Shown: piece after piece, positions 33,945 to 43,110 of the stretch
Layout: each line of letters starts with the position of its first letter
How positions within the stretch are numbered: position 1 is the first letter of the stretch
The notes under the pieces: generated by a model
What the model was told of the DNA's origin: nothing
Databases searched by the model: none
What the model saw: the letters and a program-made list of their open reading frames with translations, nothing else
Position numbers and translations under genes: made by a program
Assembly: GCF_002631205.1 (NCBI RefSeq)
Contig: NZ_PDLO01000005.1
Location: 62,001-126,000, forward strand
Reading direction: 5' to 3'
Length of the DNA: 64,000 nucleotides
Source: Neolewinella marina
Lineage (GTDB): Bacteria > Bacteroidota > Bacteroidia > Chitinophagales > Saprospiraceae

Positions 33945-34613
33945 CTACTCCGGGCGCGGACGCGGGTGCCGGGGAAACCGTACCTCCCCCACGACTACCT
34001 CGTCCACGTCGCTCGCGGCCAGGTGAGCGGCGTAGCCCGCCCCCAGGTCGAGCTCCCGCACGGCATAACAGTTTCCATCCACCCCGATGCGGTCGGGCAG
34101 GCAATCGATGCCCGCCGGGTCCAGGGAGAACCCCCGCCCGTCGGCCTTCATCACGGCTTCCTTGCGGGTCCAAAGGCGAAAGAAGGTGGCGGTCGCATCC
34201 GGCAGTCCTGACAGGAGGGCGTACTCCTCTTCCGTAAAGACCCGGCGGAACTCCGCGAGCTGGATCTCTCCTACCCGCTCCACGTCCACGCCCAGGCGGC
34301 CCATTCCGGCGGCGGCGGCACAAACGACCAGCCCTGCAGTGTGGGAGATGTTGAAGTCAAGGTCGGGCCGGCCGGCCAGAAACGGCCGGCGGTAGGCGTC
34401 GGTCACCAGCGTCGACTGATCCGGTGGTTCTCCCATTACTTCCCGGACGGTGTAGTTCATCAGCAGTTTACCCAGCAGCCCCGCTTGCCGGTCCTGCCAG
34501 CGGCGATACCGCCGCAGGTCATCCCGCATCTCCGGCGGCAGGGAGCGACAGAGCCGTTCATATTCCTTTTCCGACAGCCGTTCCTCGTTCCGCGCGTAGG
34601 CGAGGGAGATCAT
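33945..34613 (-). CDS. 4'-phosphopantetheinyl transferase (Sfp type)
   Basis: In this 222-residue protein the Sfp-type motifs are FNISHTAGLVVCA near residue 92, LGVDVERVGEI near 110 (Mg-binding Asp and Glu) and FFRLWTRKEAVMKADG near 150. It moves phosphopantetheine from coenzyme A onto carrier-protein serines. Its ATG overlaps the stop of the C-PCP-TE gene by four bases (ATGA), indicating translational coupling, so it is dedicated to priming the carrier domains of this cluster. Length fits the two-domain Sfp group. The N-terminal half is shorter than in Bacillus Sfp but the fold motifs are complete. Confidence 0.93.
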   Translation of the reverse strand: MISLAYARNEERLSEKEYERLCRSLPPEMRDDLRRYRRWQDRQAGLLGKLLMNYTVREVMGEPPDQSTLVTDAYRRPFLAGRPDLDFNISHTAGLVVCAAAAGMGRLGVDVERVGEIQLAEFRRVFTEEEYALLSGLPDATATFFRLWTRKEAVMKADGRGFSLDPAGIDCLPDRIGVDGNCYAVRELDLGAGYAAHLAASDVDEVVVGEVRFPRHPRPRPE

Positions 34614-37015
34614 GGGGTGGAATTACTGGAGACCAGTCCGGGCGGCGTAGCAACAGTGCCTGAATGGTTGGCGATGTACGCTTCGATGAGCCGGGCGGTT
34701 TCGGCCACCGCCGGCTCCTGGAATATTTCGGCGTGCCCGGCGGGAACGTCCTGAATGGTCAGCTGGTCACCGGAAATGCGCCGCCAGCTTTCGATGACGA
34801 AGGAATGGCTGGACCATTGCCGCAGCTCCTGGCTCCGCAACAAGCAGATGGGGTGGCCGTATTCGGGCGCCCGGTAGCGCCGGAATGCGGCAACCAGCCC
34901 GTCCTTGAGCCGGCGCGCCCGCAATCGCAGCCGCAGGTTTTCACTGAGCAGCTGCTCCGTCAGCAACTCCATGGCCAGCTGCTCCCCGACGTCCGTCCAC
35001 CGCCCGAGCCGAAGGTGGCCCCAGTACCAGCGCAGCGACCCGGGTTGGCGCCATTTCCATTTTCCTTTTTGATCCAGGACGCCGGGGGGATCGATGTCGG
35101 CGCCAATTATGATGGGTGCCGGTCGGCCGGCCTCCACCAGAAGTCGCCCAATAGCCACGCAGATGACCCCGCTGTAACAGTACCCTAGGAGAATGAGCGG
35201 ATCCGGGGCGCCCACCTTGTCAATTTCAGCCAGGTAGTGGGCCGCCATTTCCTCGATGCTGCCGTCGAGCTCGGAGCGGCCATCGATGCCATTGGGCTGC
35301 AGGGCATAGACCGGCCGCTGAGGATGCAGGTGGTGGGTCAGCGACTGGTACATCAGCACGTATCCCAATCCGCCGTGAAAGCAAAATAGGGGCGGCAGGT
35401 TTCCGCTCACCCGCTGGGGTACGAGGTTGTTCCATTCGGAGGCTGCTTCACCGTCGTCGAGGAAGCGCGCCAATTGACGGATGGTCGGGTGCAGGAGCAA
35501 GCTGGCGGGTGAAATGTTTTTGCCGGTAGCCCGCTCCAGCCGGGCAAAGAGCCGCAGGGCCGCCAGGGAAGTGCCGCCACAGTGGAAGAAATTGTCGTCG
35601 ATCCCTACAGTATCAACGGGGAGGAGTTGTTCCCAGAGACCCGCCAGCCGCAGCTGGGTCCCGTTAGTTGGGGCGGCGTAGGGTGGGCGTACCACGTCGT
35701 CGGGTGCGGGCACCGTGGGGTCGGTTGGCGGCGGGGGCAACTCCCCTACGGGGGGCAGGCTTTGGTCGGTCTGTCTGGCCACCCAGCTGATCAGGGACAG
35801 GTATCCTTCCAGCAACCACTGGGGCAGGGCCTCCGCTATCCCTTCCCGGTAGCGGATCGTAACCTCCCAGGCTTCACGCGGCAGCACCATGCAGGTAACG
35901 GGGTAAAGCGAAGTGAGGTCGCCGGCGAATTCCGTTACCCGCAGTCCCCCGCCGCTCAGTTCGGTCCAGGGGTAATTCTGCACGGCCAGCAGGGAATTGA
36001 AGGGCAATCCGTCCGTCCCGCTCCACTCCGCGATCTCGTCCAGACCAACGTACTGCTCAGCGGTGTCCCGCGCGCTTTCTTCCTGGATGCGTTGGAAGAA
36101 ATTAGCCTGATTCAAGTCAACCACCTTCGGCAGGATGCGGGCGAACATGCCGGCCACCTGGTCCATGTCGGCGACCTCCGGCGGGCGGCCGTTGACCGAG
36201 ATCCCGAAGCATACGTGGCCGGTCTGCAGGTAGCGGCCGAGCAGCATCGCCCACAGCCCCTGCAACACGGCGTTTTGGGTGACCTGTTGCCGTTTGCAGT
36301 ATGCTACGAACCCTTGCTGAAAATCCGGATCAAGGCTTCTGGAGAGGCTACGTTGCTGACCCTCCGCAGCCGGCAGCAGGCTGGGCTTATCCAGCAGGGA
36401 GAGGCGCTCCCGCCAGTATTGCTCGCGGAGACCCTCATCCCGTGACTGCAGGTGCCGGAAATAGGGCTTATGGTCCGGAATGGGCGGCAACCGGGCTGTA
36501 GTTCCGCCGGTAGCAGCCTCGTAGTGCGCCAGAAAGTCCCGGAGGATTACCCCGGAAGACCAGCCATCGAGGAGGAGGTGGTGGCTGGTCCAACAGCAGA
36601 AATGGGCTTCCGGCCCCAGCCTGGCGAGCAGCAGGCGGGAGGTAGGCGTTTGGGTGAGGTCCATGCCACGGCGGCGGTCTTCGGCCAGGTAGTCGGTCAT
36701 GTGCTGCCGCTGCCGGGATTCGGGCAGCCCGCTCCAGTCGAGGTGGTTGATCGATCCTTCTACTGCCGGATGAACCACCCACACCGGTTTGGATACCTTC
36801 TCCCAGTGTACCGAAGCCCGCAGGGCCTGGTGACGGTCCAGCGTTGCCCGCCAGGCTGCGGCGAAGGCCTCCGGGTTGAGGGGGCCCGCCAACCGGAAGC
36901 GGGTCTGGATCAGCCCCTGGTCGGCATTAGGGGCCGACAGGTGATGAAACAGCAGGGCACGCTGCAGGTGTTGCAGGGGATAAATCGCCTCAATCTTCGC
37001 CTTGGCGGTTTGCAT
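34610..37015 (-). CDS. NRPS terminal protein: C-PCP-TE, no adenylation domain
   Basis: The 801-residue protein starts MQTAKAKIEAIYPLQHLQRA two bases after the stop of the upstream synthetase. The frame is open upstream but antiparallel to coding sequence of that gene. The condensation domain (about 1-430) has the DCL-like opening YPLQHLQRALLFHHL and the intact HHLLLDGWS site near residue 145. After a Pro-rich linker comes a PCP with CGGTSLAALRLF near 482, where Ser takes the pantetheine. The thioesterase (about 535-801) has the elbow LGYCYSGVICVA near 610, with Cys where most type I TEs have Ser, and a His in PAGHAEIFQEP. It releases or cyclises the product. No A domain is present. Confidence 0.9.
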   Translation of the reverse strand: MQTAKAKIEAIYPLQHLQRALLFHHLSAPNADQGLIQTRFRLAGPLNPEAFAAAWRATLDRHQALRASVHWEKVSKPVWVVHPAVEGSINHLDWSGLPESRQRQHMTDYLAEDRRRGMDLTQTPTSRLLLARLGPEAHFCCWTSHHLLLDGWSSGVILRDFLAHYEAATGGTTARLPPIPDHKPYFRHLQSRDEGLREQYWRERLSLLDKPSLLPAAEGQQRSLSRSLDPDFQQGFVAYCKRQQVTQNAVLQGLWAMLLGRYLQTGHVCFGISVNGRPPEVADMDQVAGMFARILPKVVDLNQANFFQRIQEESARDTAEQYVGLDEIAEWSGTDGLPFNSLLAVQNYPWTELSGGGLRVTEFAGDLTSLYPVTCMVLPREAWEVTIRYREGIAEALPQWLLEGYLSLISWVARQTDQSLPPVGELPPPPTDPTVPAPDDVVRPPYAAPTNGTQLRLAGLWEQLLPVDTVGIDDNFFHCGGTSLAALRLFARLERATGKNISPASLLLHPTIRQLARFLDDGEAASEWNNLVPQRVSGNLPPLFCFHGGLGYVLMYQSLTHHLHPQRPVYALQPNGIDGRSELDGSIEEMAAHYLAEIDKVGAPDPLILLGYCYSGVICVAIGRLLVEAGRPAPIIIGADIDPPGVLDQKGKWKWRQPGSLRWYWGHLRLGRWTDVGEQLAMELLTEQLLSENLRLRLRARRLKDGLVAAFRRYRAPEYGHPICLLRSQELRQWSSHSFVIESWRRISGDQLTIQDVPAGHAEIFQEPAVAETARLIEAYIANHSGTVATPPGLVSSNSTP

Positions 37016-37017
37016 GC

Positions 37018-40000
37018 TTACAGGTTTAGCTCTCCGAGCAGCCCTTCCAGATCGGTATCGCTCAGGCCCGCATCCGGAAAATCGGAGGGCGTCAGCACCG
37101 GCTCGTTGATGGACCCGCAGTGATGGATCAGCTCGGACAGCGACTGCCCGAGGAAGGCCAGTAAAGTAACGATGGTTTGCGGGTCGTGGAGGTCGCGACT
37201 GTAGGACCATTGGATATGCAGCCGCCCGTCTTCGACCACGCTGTTGATCTCCCAAACCCGATTGACTTCCCCCGCGGGGTGCCGCAGCCCCTGGCTGAGG
37301 AATTCCGCGCGGCCCGCCGGACCGCCAGCATCGGAAGATCGCTGCCCCAGGTAGTTGCAGAAAACGGCGGGCGATTGTTCCAGACCCTCCTTACGGGCCA
37401 GGTACCTCAGCACCCCGTAGCCGATGCCGTTGCCCGGTACCGCCCGGAGTTGCTCCTTGGCAGTGACGATGGCCTCACGGTGGCCGCCTCCTTCGGCCAG
37501 CGCAAAAGTGAGGGGGTAGGATGCCGTAAACCACCCCGTCGTTTCCTGTATCGGCAGGCCGCTGTCCAGGGGCTCCCGCCCGTGGCGTTCCAGGTTCACG
37601 CAGTGCTGCCCACTTCCCGTGTACTCCCGGAGCGTCAGCAGCAGCGCGGCCAGGAGGAGTTCTTCGGGGCGGGTGCCGTAAGCCGCGTTGGCCGACTGCA
37701 GGAAGGCCCGGGTAACAGGCTCGTCCAGTACGGCCGCCTCAGTAGCGATGGTGGCCTGGCGGACGGGCAGTGTCCCGGGGTGATCCACGGGCAGTTGAGT
37801 ATCCACTTGCTGCTGCCAGAACGCCAGCCCCCGGTCGAATTTACCCTCCGCAGCCCAATCTTCCAGTTGTCGCGGCCACCGGTGAAAGGCAGCTCCGCGA
37901 GATCGGGGAAGCTTGTCTGAAGTCACCAGTCCATCGGCCAGGTCCTTCAGGATGGCCTCCCACGACACCATATCAATGACCAGGTGGTGGGCCAGCAAGA
38001 CCAGTGATGGCGGGCCGCCCTGCTCCCCCGCCAGCCAGAAGACGCGAAAGAGCAGGTCGTCCTCCAGGTTCCACTCCGCCTGTACCCCGGACAGACTTGC
38101 CCAGGCTTCCTCCTCCGTTCCGGAGAGATTGCTGAACACCCTCCCCCGGCGATGGGGCCGGATGACGCTGCGCCACTCCCCGCCTTCGCGAATGAAATTC
38201 TGGCGGAGGGCTTCATTGTGCTCCACGATCGCTTCCGCCACGGCGATCACGGCATCGGGGAGCACCCCGGGATCCAGCGGCAACCGCCAGGCGTGATTCC
38301 AGTGGTGGGGGGCGGTCCGGTGCTCCTCGAAGAACCAGTACTGAATGGGGGTGAGCGGCAGCGCCCCGGTGAAGGTGGGTGCTTCCGGTTCCGGAGGGCC
38401 ATCCGCGGTGTGCCGGGCCACGGCCGCCAGTTCCCGCACGGTTTGCCGGTCGAAGATGGCGGTGGGCGGAAATTCCAGTCCCGCTCGCCGGGCCCGCGAC
38501 AGCAACTGGATGCTCAGGATCGAATCGCCCCCGAGGGAAAAGAAATTGTCGGTTACTCCAATGGCGGGCGTGCCCAACACCTCTTTCCAGATGTCCAGCA
38601 GCCGCCGCTCCGCTTCCGTTTCCGGCGGGCTGGTGCCGGGGTCGTTCGCGAGGAGCTCTCCCGGATCGCCGGTCGTCAACGCCTGCAGGTCCACCTTGCC
38701 ATTCGGCAGGCGGGGGAAGGCTTCGAGGCGGAAAAAGCGGGTGGGCACCATATAGGAAGGCATCCGCTGTTGGAGGTTCCGTTGAAGGGTGCTGGCGTCC
38801 AGGTCGGCTTCGGCCAGGAGGTAGGCCACCAGCCTTCTTCCGTCGGCCACGGCAACTTCCGCGTCGCGGATGCCGGCCTCCCGGAGCAGTTGGCTGCGGA
38901 TTTCCCCCAGTTCAACGCGGTAGCCGCGGACCTTTACCTGTTGGTCCTGTCGGCCCTGGAACAGCAGCCTCCCGTCCGCCCGCCAGGTGGCGCGGTCGCC
39001 GGTGCGGTATACCCGTACCGAGGTTCCGTCCGGCAGTACCAATGCACTGAATTTTTCGTCCGTAAGGGCGGGGCGCCGCCAGTACCCGGCCGCTACCCCC
39101 TCGCCGGCAATGCAGAGTTCTCCGGCTACGCCAAGGGGGGCCAGGCGACCGTTGGGCAGGGTCAGGAAGACCCGGGTAAACGGAATAGGCTGACCGATGG
39201 GTACGCTGCCGTGGGCATCCGCCGGCGTGAGGCGATGGGCGGTGGCCCACACCGTGGCCTCCGTGGGTCCGTACTCGTTGTACAACTCCGTGGACGGCAG
39301 GGTGGCGAAGTGGCCCTCTACCATTCCCGGGCTACACGCCTCGCCGGCCACGATAACGGTTCGCAGCTGCTGGAGTTGGTTGCCCTCCGTTTGCTCCAGC
39401 AATTGCCCGTACAGCGACGGGAGCAACAAGGTATGGGTGATGCCCTCCCCGTCGATCAGGCGCGCCAGTCCCCGCATATCCTGTTCGGCCCTTTCCGGGG
39501 CGATCACGAGCTTGCCGCCCCCCGCCAGGGTCCAGAAGATGCCCGCGACGGAGCTGTCGAATGAGAAGGAGGAAAGCAGCAAGAAGGCCGTGGGCGGTGT
39601 GCCGTACACCTCCGCGCGGGCCCCGTTGCTGAAGACCAGGTTGCGGTGGCTGATCACCACCCCTTTGGGCTGCCCTGAACTGCCGGATGTATAGATGAGG
39701 TAGGCCGGATCCTCGAAATCGGGGGTGGGGAATTCCGGAACGGAGTCTGCCGGTTCTGCGCCGGGCTCGTCCATCCGGACCAACTCTATACTGCCTACCG
39801 CATCGGGATCGGCCAGCGGCCCATGGGTCACCAGCCAGCGGGCACCACTGTCCTCCAGCATATAGCGCAGGCGATCAACGGGATAGGTGGGGTCGAGGGG
39901 AAGGTAGGCGCCCCCGGCCTTGAGGATGCCGTAGAGGCCAATCACGGTGTCCACGCTGCGAGGGGTGTGCAGCCCGACCACCTCCCCGGGCCGCAACCCG

Positions 40001-41574
40001 CGGCGCAGCAAGCCAGCGGCCAGTGCGGTAGCCCGGTGTACCAGCTCACCATAAGTGAGGCGTTCACTGCCACAGGTGACGGCGGTTGCGTCGGGTTGTG
40101 AAGCAGCCGCGGCGGTGATCTGCTGGTCCAGCGAAAGAAGAGATCGGGGGGCGGCCTCCGGGAAGGGATGGGCCAGCAGAAGTTCCAGCTCCGCAGGGGG
40201 GAGTAGGTCAATTTCGCTCAGCCGGAGCCCGGGCTGCTCGGTCACCTGCTGAAGAATGTAATCGAAGTGACCCAGCATCCGGTCTACCCGGTCGGCGTCA
40301 AACAGATCCGTAGCGTATTCGAAGGTGGCGGAGAAGCAATTTGCGGTGTCGGCGATGAAGAGGGTCAGGTCGAACTTCGTCACCCCGATATCCAGCGATT
40401 CGCTCACGGCCCTCGTCCGCGCCCCGAACTCCAGATCTTCCGGCAACTTGTGCAGGATGAACATTGCCTGAAAGAGGGGATTGGCCCCCGGGTGGCGGAC
40501 GGGATTGACCTCCCGCACGATGGATTCGAAGGGAGCGTTCTTGTGTTGGAAGGCTTCAAGCATCGTATCCCGGACCCGCCGGACCAGCTCGGAAAAGGGC
40601 AGGTTTTCCTCCAGTATAGCCCGGACCACTACCGACTCGTTGAAGAAGCCGATCACCCGTTCCAGCTCGAGGGAGTCTCGGTTGGAAACCGGGGTACCCA
40701 CCAACAGGTCTTCCTGCCCACTGTAGCGGTACAACATCAACAGGTAGGCGGCCAGCAGGTAATTGTAGGGAGTGGTTTCCAGTTCGCGGCACCTTTGCCG
40801 GATCCGCTCACTGAGTGCGGGGCTCAGCGGCGCGGTGGTGAACGCCCCCCGGTAGCTTAGTTGCCGGGGCCGGGGCCGGTCGGTCGGCAATTCCAATAGC
40901 GCGGGCGCTCCCGCCAGTTGTTCTTTCCAGTAGGCAACGGAGTCGGGGGATTCGATCGACCGTTGCCGTACCGCGTAGGTGCCGTACGACAGTTGAGGGG
41001 CCGGAGCGGCTACAACCCCCTCGGGTTCCCGGTAGGCCCGGGCCACCTCCTCCAGCAGGATGCGCATGGACCACTTGTCGGTCACGATATGGTGCTGGGT
41101 GACGATAAGCACGTGCGACTCCTCGCCCGTGCCGACCAGCAGTACCCGGGTAAGGGGACCGCCTTGCAGGTCAAAGGGTTGCCGGGCCCGCTCAATCCCC
41201 AGGGCGATCGCAGCTTCCGTATCCCCCGGCATTTCCCGGTACTCCCACGCCAGGAGGGTTTCGGAGCCTACGTATTGCCGGGGCCCCTCCCCGGCCAGGG
41301 CGAAGGTGGTGCGCATCATCCCGTGGCGGGAGGCCACCTGCCGGAAGGCGGTTTCCAGTCGGGTTGCATCCAGGGGGCCTTCGACCAGGTAGCGTTCCGC
41401 GTAGTTGTAGAAGGGATTGTCCGGGTTGGTCTGGGTCAGGAACCAGAGTCGCTCCTGTCCGCGCGACAGGGGGTAGACTCCGCCCGGATCGTCCGCTGGA
41501 GTCTTTTCCGTCACGGGAGTGGCCGCGGGTTTCTTGCGGTTGAGCCATTTATTTAGCAGGGATGGTGAGGACAT
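37018..41574 (-). CDS. nonribosomal peptide synthetase: C-A-PCP-E
   Basis: This 1518-residue protein starts at ATG 41574 (MSSPSLLNKWLNRKK); an upstream TTG is in frame. Condensation domain: about 30-450, with QHHIVTDKWS near 160. Adenylation domain: about 470-985, with YTSGSSGQPKGVV near 625, SFDSSVAG near 672, NEYGPTEATVWATAH near 768 and NGKVDLQAL near 980. My hand reading of the specificity residues is D-S-A-L-I-A-E-V-W, which I cannot assign. PCP: FFSLGGDSILSIQLLS near 1015. The final domain has HHLVIDMVSWEAIL, NLERHGREPLD, GWFTASYPL and FCNYLGQ, the epimerase set, so the residue is converted to D. The next protein opens with a DCL-like C domain, which agrees. Confidence 0.92.
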   Translation of the reverse strand: MSSPSLLNKWLNRKKPAATPVTEKTPADDPGGVYPLSRGQERLWFLTQTNPDNPFYNYAERYLVEGPLDATRLETAFRQVASRHGMMRTTFALAGEGPRQYVGSETLLAWEYREMPGDTEAAIALGIERARQPFDLQGGPLTRVLLVGTGEESHVLIVTQHHIVTDKWSMRILLEEVARAYREPEGVVAAPAPQLSYGTYAVRQRSIESPDSVAYWKEQLAGAPALLELPTDRPRPRQLSYRGAFTTAPLSPALSERIRQRCRELETTPYNYLLAAYLLMLYRYSGQEDLLVGTPVSNRDSLELERVIGFFNESVVVRAILEENLPFSELVRRVRDTMLEAFQHKNAPFESIVREVNPVRHPGANPLFQAMFILHKLPEDLEFGARTRAVSESLDIGVTKFDLTLFIADTANCFSATFEYATDLFDADRVDRMLGHFDYILQQVTEQPGLRLSEIDLLPPAELELLLAHPFPEAAPRSLLSLDQQITAAAASQPDATAVTCGSERLTYGELVHRATALAAGLLRRGLRPGEVVGLHTPRSVDTVIGLYGILKAGGAYLPLDPTYPVDRLRYMLEDSGARWLVTHGPLADPDAVGSIELVRMDEPGAEPADSVPEFPTPDFEDPAYLIYTSGSSGQPKGVVISHRNLVFSNGARAEVYGTPPTAFLLLSSFSFDSSVAGIFWTLAGGGKLVIAPERAEQDMRGLARLIDGEGITHTLLLPSLYGQLLEQTEGNQLQQLRTVIVAGEACSPGMVEGHFATLPSTELYNEYGPTEATVWATAHRLTPADAHGSVPIGQPIPFTRVFLTLPNGRLAPLGVAGELCIAGEGVAAGYWRRPALTDEKFSALVLPDGTSVRVYRTGDRATWRADGRLLFQGRQDQQVKVRGYRVELGEIRSQLLREAGIRDAEVAVADGRRLVAYLLAEADLDASTLQRNLQQRMPSYMVPTRFFRLEAFPRLPNGKVDLQALTTGDPGELLANDPGTSPPETEAERRLLDIWKEVLGTPAIGVTDNFFSLGGDSILSIQLLSRARRAGLEFPPTAIFDRQTVRELAAVARHTADGPPEPEAPTFTGALPLTPIQYWFFEEHRTAPHHWNHAWRLPLDPGVLPDAVIAVAEAIVEHNEALRQNFIREGGEWRSVIRPHRRGRVFSNLSGTEEEAWASLSGVQAEWNLEDDLLFRVFWLAGEQGGPPSLVLLAHHLVIDMVSWEAILKDLADGLVTSDKLPRSRGAAFHRWPRQLEDWAAEGKFDRGLAFWQQQVDTQLPVDHPGTLPVRQATIATEAAVLDEPVTRAFLQSANAAYGTRPEELLLAALLLTLREYTGSGQHCVNLERHGREPLDSGLPIQETTGWFTASYPLTFALAEGGGHREAIVTAKEQLRAVPGNGIGYGVLRYLARKEGLEQSPAVFCNYLGQRSSDAGGPAGRAEFLSQGLRHPAGEVNRVWEINSVVEDGRLHIQWSYSRDLHDPQTIVTLLAFLGQSLSELIHHCGSINEPVLTPSDFPDAGLSDTDLEGLLGELNL

Positions 41575-41583
41575 AGGCAATTA

Positions 41584-42870
41584 CTACAGTACATTTTTGA
41601 CCCATTCCACCATCCAGTAAACGGGAATATTAACATCAAAGAGCCGCTCCACGAACCAGTACAGGGCAATTACGATCAGCAGCGCCGAGCCGCCATACAA
41701 TAACCAGAGATACAGCCGGGTATTGCGCAGCAGGTACAGCAACGGAAATACCAGGCAAATGATCAGTACCTGGGCCAATTCCACGCCTACGTTGAACCCC
41801 AACAGCGACCAGGCCATGTATTCGCCCTGCAGCCCCACCTCGCCGAGTACGCTGGCGAAGCCGAAACCGTGGAACAGTCCGAAGACGAAGGCGATGATCA
41901 TCCCGTCGTTCCGGAAGAGCGGACGAATATTGTGGGCGGCGGCCAGTCCGATCGACAGGGCGATCAGGGATTCCACCAGGTAGCCCGGCAGGTTCACGAC
42001 GCCCGTTGCCGCCAGGCTCAGGGTGATGGTGTGGGCAAGGGTGAAAAAGGTGACGATCTTGATGACGTACAGGAAAGCCGGCCGGAAGGCGGGCACGGGT
42101 TCCCAGGCGCCCGCCCGCCAGGCCGGGCCATGGCCCTCGGCTTCGGCACCCGCGTCCGCGCCTCGGTTGCCCCGGCGCCGAACCACCGCGGGCAACAGCA
42201 GGGCAATGAGGAAAAGGATGTGATCCAGCCCGATGTAGATGTGGTACATCCCGCTGACGATCATGGCCCGCAGGCCTTTCCAGTAGGAAACGTCGCTCAG
42301 GTCGAGCACCTTCGGCCCCTCGTCGCCGGGCCCGAACCGCAGGCTGATCATGGCCTCGTTGTTGTGGATGCCCGCCTTCCAGTTGTACTCGATCAGGGCA
42401 AAGCTCCGGTGGGTGGGGTCCAGATCGAAGACCGGATTAAAGCGGACGTGGAGGGAGTCGGGCACCGTTGGGGTATTGTGCAGGAGAAAGCCCTGCCCCA
42501 CCACGTAGCCCTCCCGCAGCTCCAGGGTGAACACCTCGTCGGTCCACTCCACCGGGTGCTCACCCAGGCGGGAGCTCACCGAGAGGCGCTCCCGCAGGTA
42601 GCTGCGGATCCGTGGCAGCAGGGGGGTGAGGGATTGGGCGGTCATGCCCGGTTCCAGGCCCAGGTCGAGGGCCTTGTTGAGGTCGTCCGCGGTAAGCTGC
42701 ACCGACCCGTGGATGGAGTCCTGCAGGATGCGGAAATAGACGTAGCTCTGGTTGGCCACGTGGGCTTCCCCCACCCGCGGCAGGAGCAGCGACAGGAGGA
42801 AGACGGCGGCGACAAGCAGGTGGCGCGGGCGCGGGTGCCGGGCGGATACGGGAATGGATGCAACATTCAT
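41584..42870 (-). CDS. hupE: HupE/UreJ_2-family membrane protein (metal permease homologue)
   Basis: The 428-residue protein has a signal peptide (to about residue 36, ending VGEA) and then a ~190-residue extracytoplasmic domain beginning HVANQSYVYFRILQDS. The C-terminal half has about seven membrane helices with YHIYIGLDHILFLIALLLP, AHTITLSLAATGVVNLPG and FGLFHGFGFASVLGEVGL. These are signature segments of HupE/UreJ_2, some members of which move nickel. The metal is not proven. The gene ends nine bases before the NRPS start on the same strand, so it leads the minus-strand operon. Placement of a metal-permease homologue in an NRPS operon is the main hint of a metallophore role. Confidence 0.85.
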   Translation of the reverse strand: MNVASIPVSARHPRPRHLLVAAVFLLSLLLPRVGEAHVANQSYVYFRILQDSIHGSVQLTADDLNKALDLGLEPGMTAQSLTPLLPRIRSYLRERLSVSSRLGEHPVEWTDEVFTLELREGYVVGQGFLLHNTPTVPDSLHVRFNPVFDLDPTHRSFALIEYNWKAGIHNNEAMISLRFGPGDEGPKVLDLSDVSYWKGLRAMIVSGMYHIYIGLDHILFLIALLLPAVVRRRGNRGADAGAEAEGHGPAWRAGAWEPVPAFRPAFLYVIKIVTFFTLAHTITLSLAATGVVNLPGYLVESLIALSIGLAAAHNIRPLFRNDGMIIAFVFGLFHGFGFASVLGEVGLQGEYMAWSLLGFNVGVELAQVLIICLVFPLLYLLRNTRLYLWLLYGGSALLIVIALYWFVERLFDVNIPVYWMVEWVKNVL

Positions 42871-43110
42871 GCGGTGTGGTGCAGGTTACGATACGATGAA
42901 ATACACTTCAAGGGATTTCAGGCCGATGCGAAACTGCATCGGGGGGCAAGGCTTGATAAATTCGGAAAAAATCGACTAACTTCCTTGCAGATATAAGACC
43001 GGGTGATTCAGTAGGTGGGCGCTGGGTATCACCCTGGAATATATTCAAATCCTTTTTGCGAAGGGGCATCTCCCCGGAATTTTCGCCGGAGGGTTGCCAC
43101 CACTTTGATC
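42871..43110. promoter_or_regulatory. divergent control region of the peptide cluster
   Basis: 240 bases separate the two arms. CCGATGC (42923) and GCATCGG (42936) form a 7-bp hairpin around GAAACT. On the plus strand TTG at 42954, 21 bases, then TAACTTCC gives a weak promoter match for the pyrrole arm. CCACTTTGATC directly precedes the ATG at 43111. I see no known riboswitch. Confidence 0.4.

Noticed and set aside
42871-43110. Cobalamin or nickel/cobalt riboswitch before hupE
   Set aside because: A short hairpin exists, but none of the conserved cores of these riboswitches could be found by eye.
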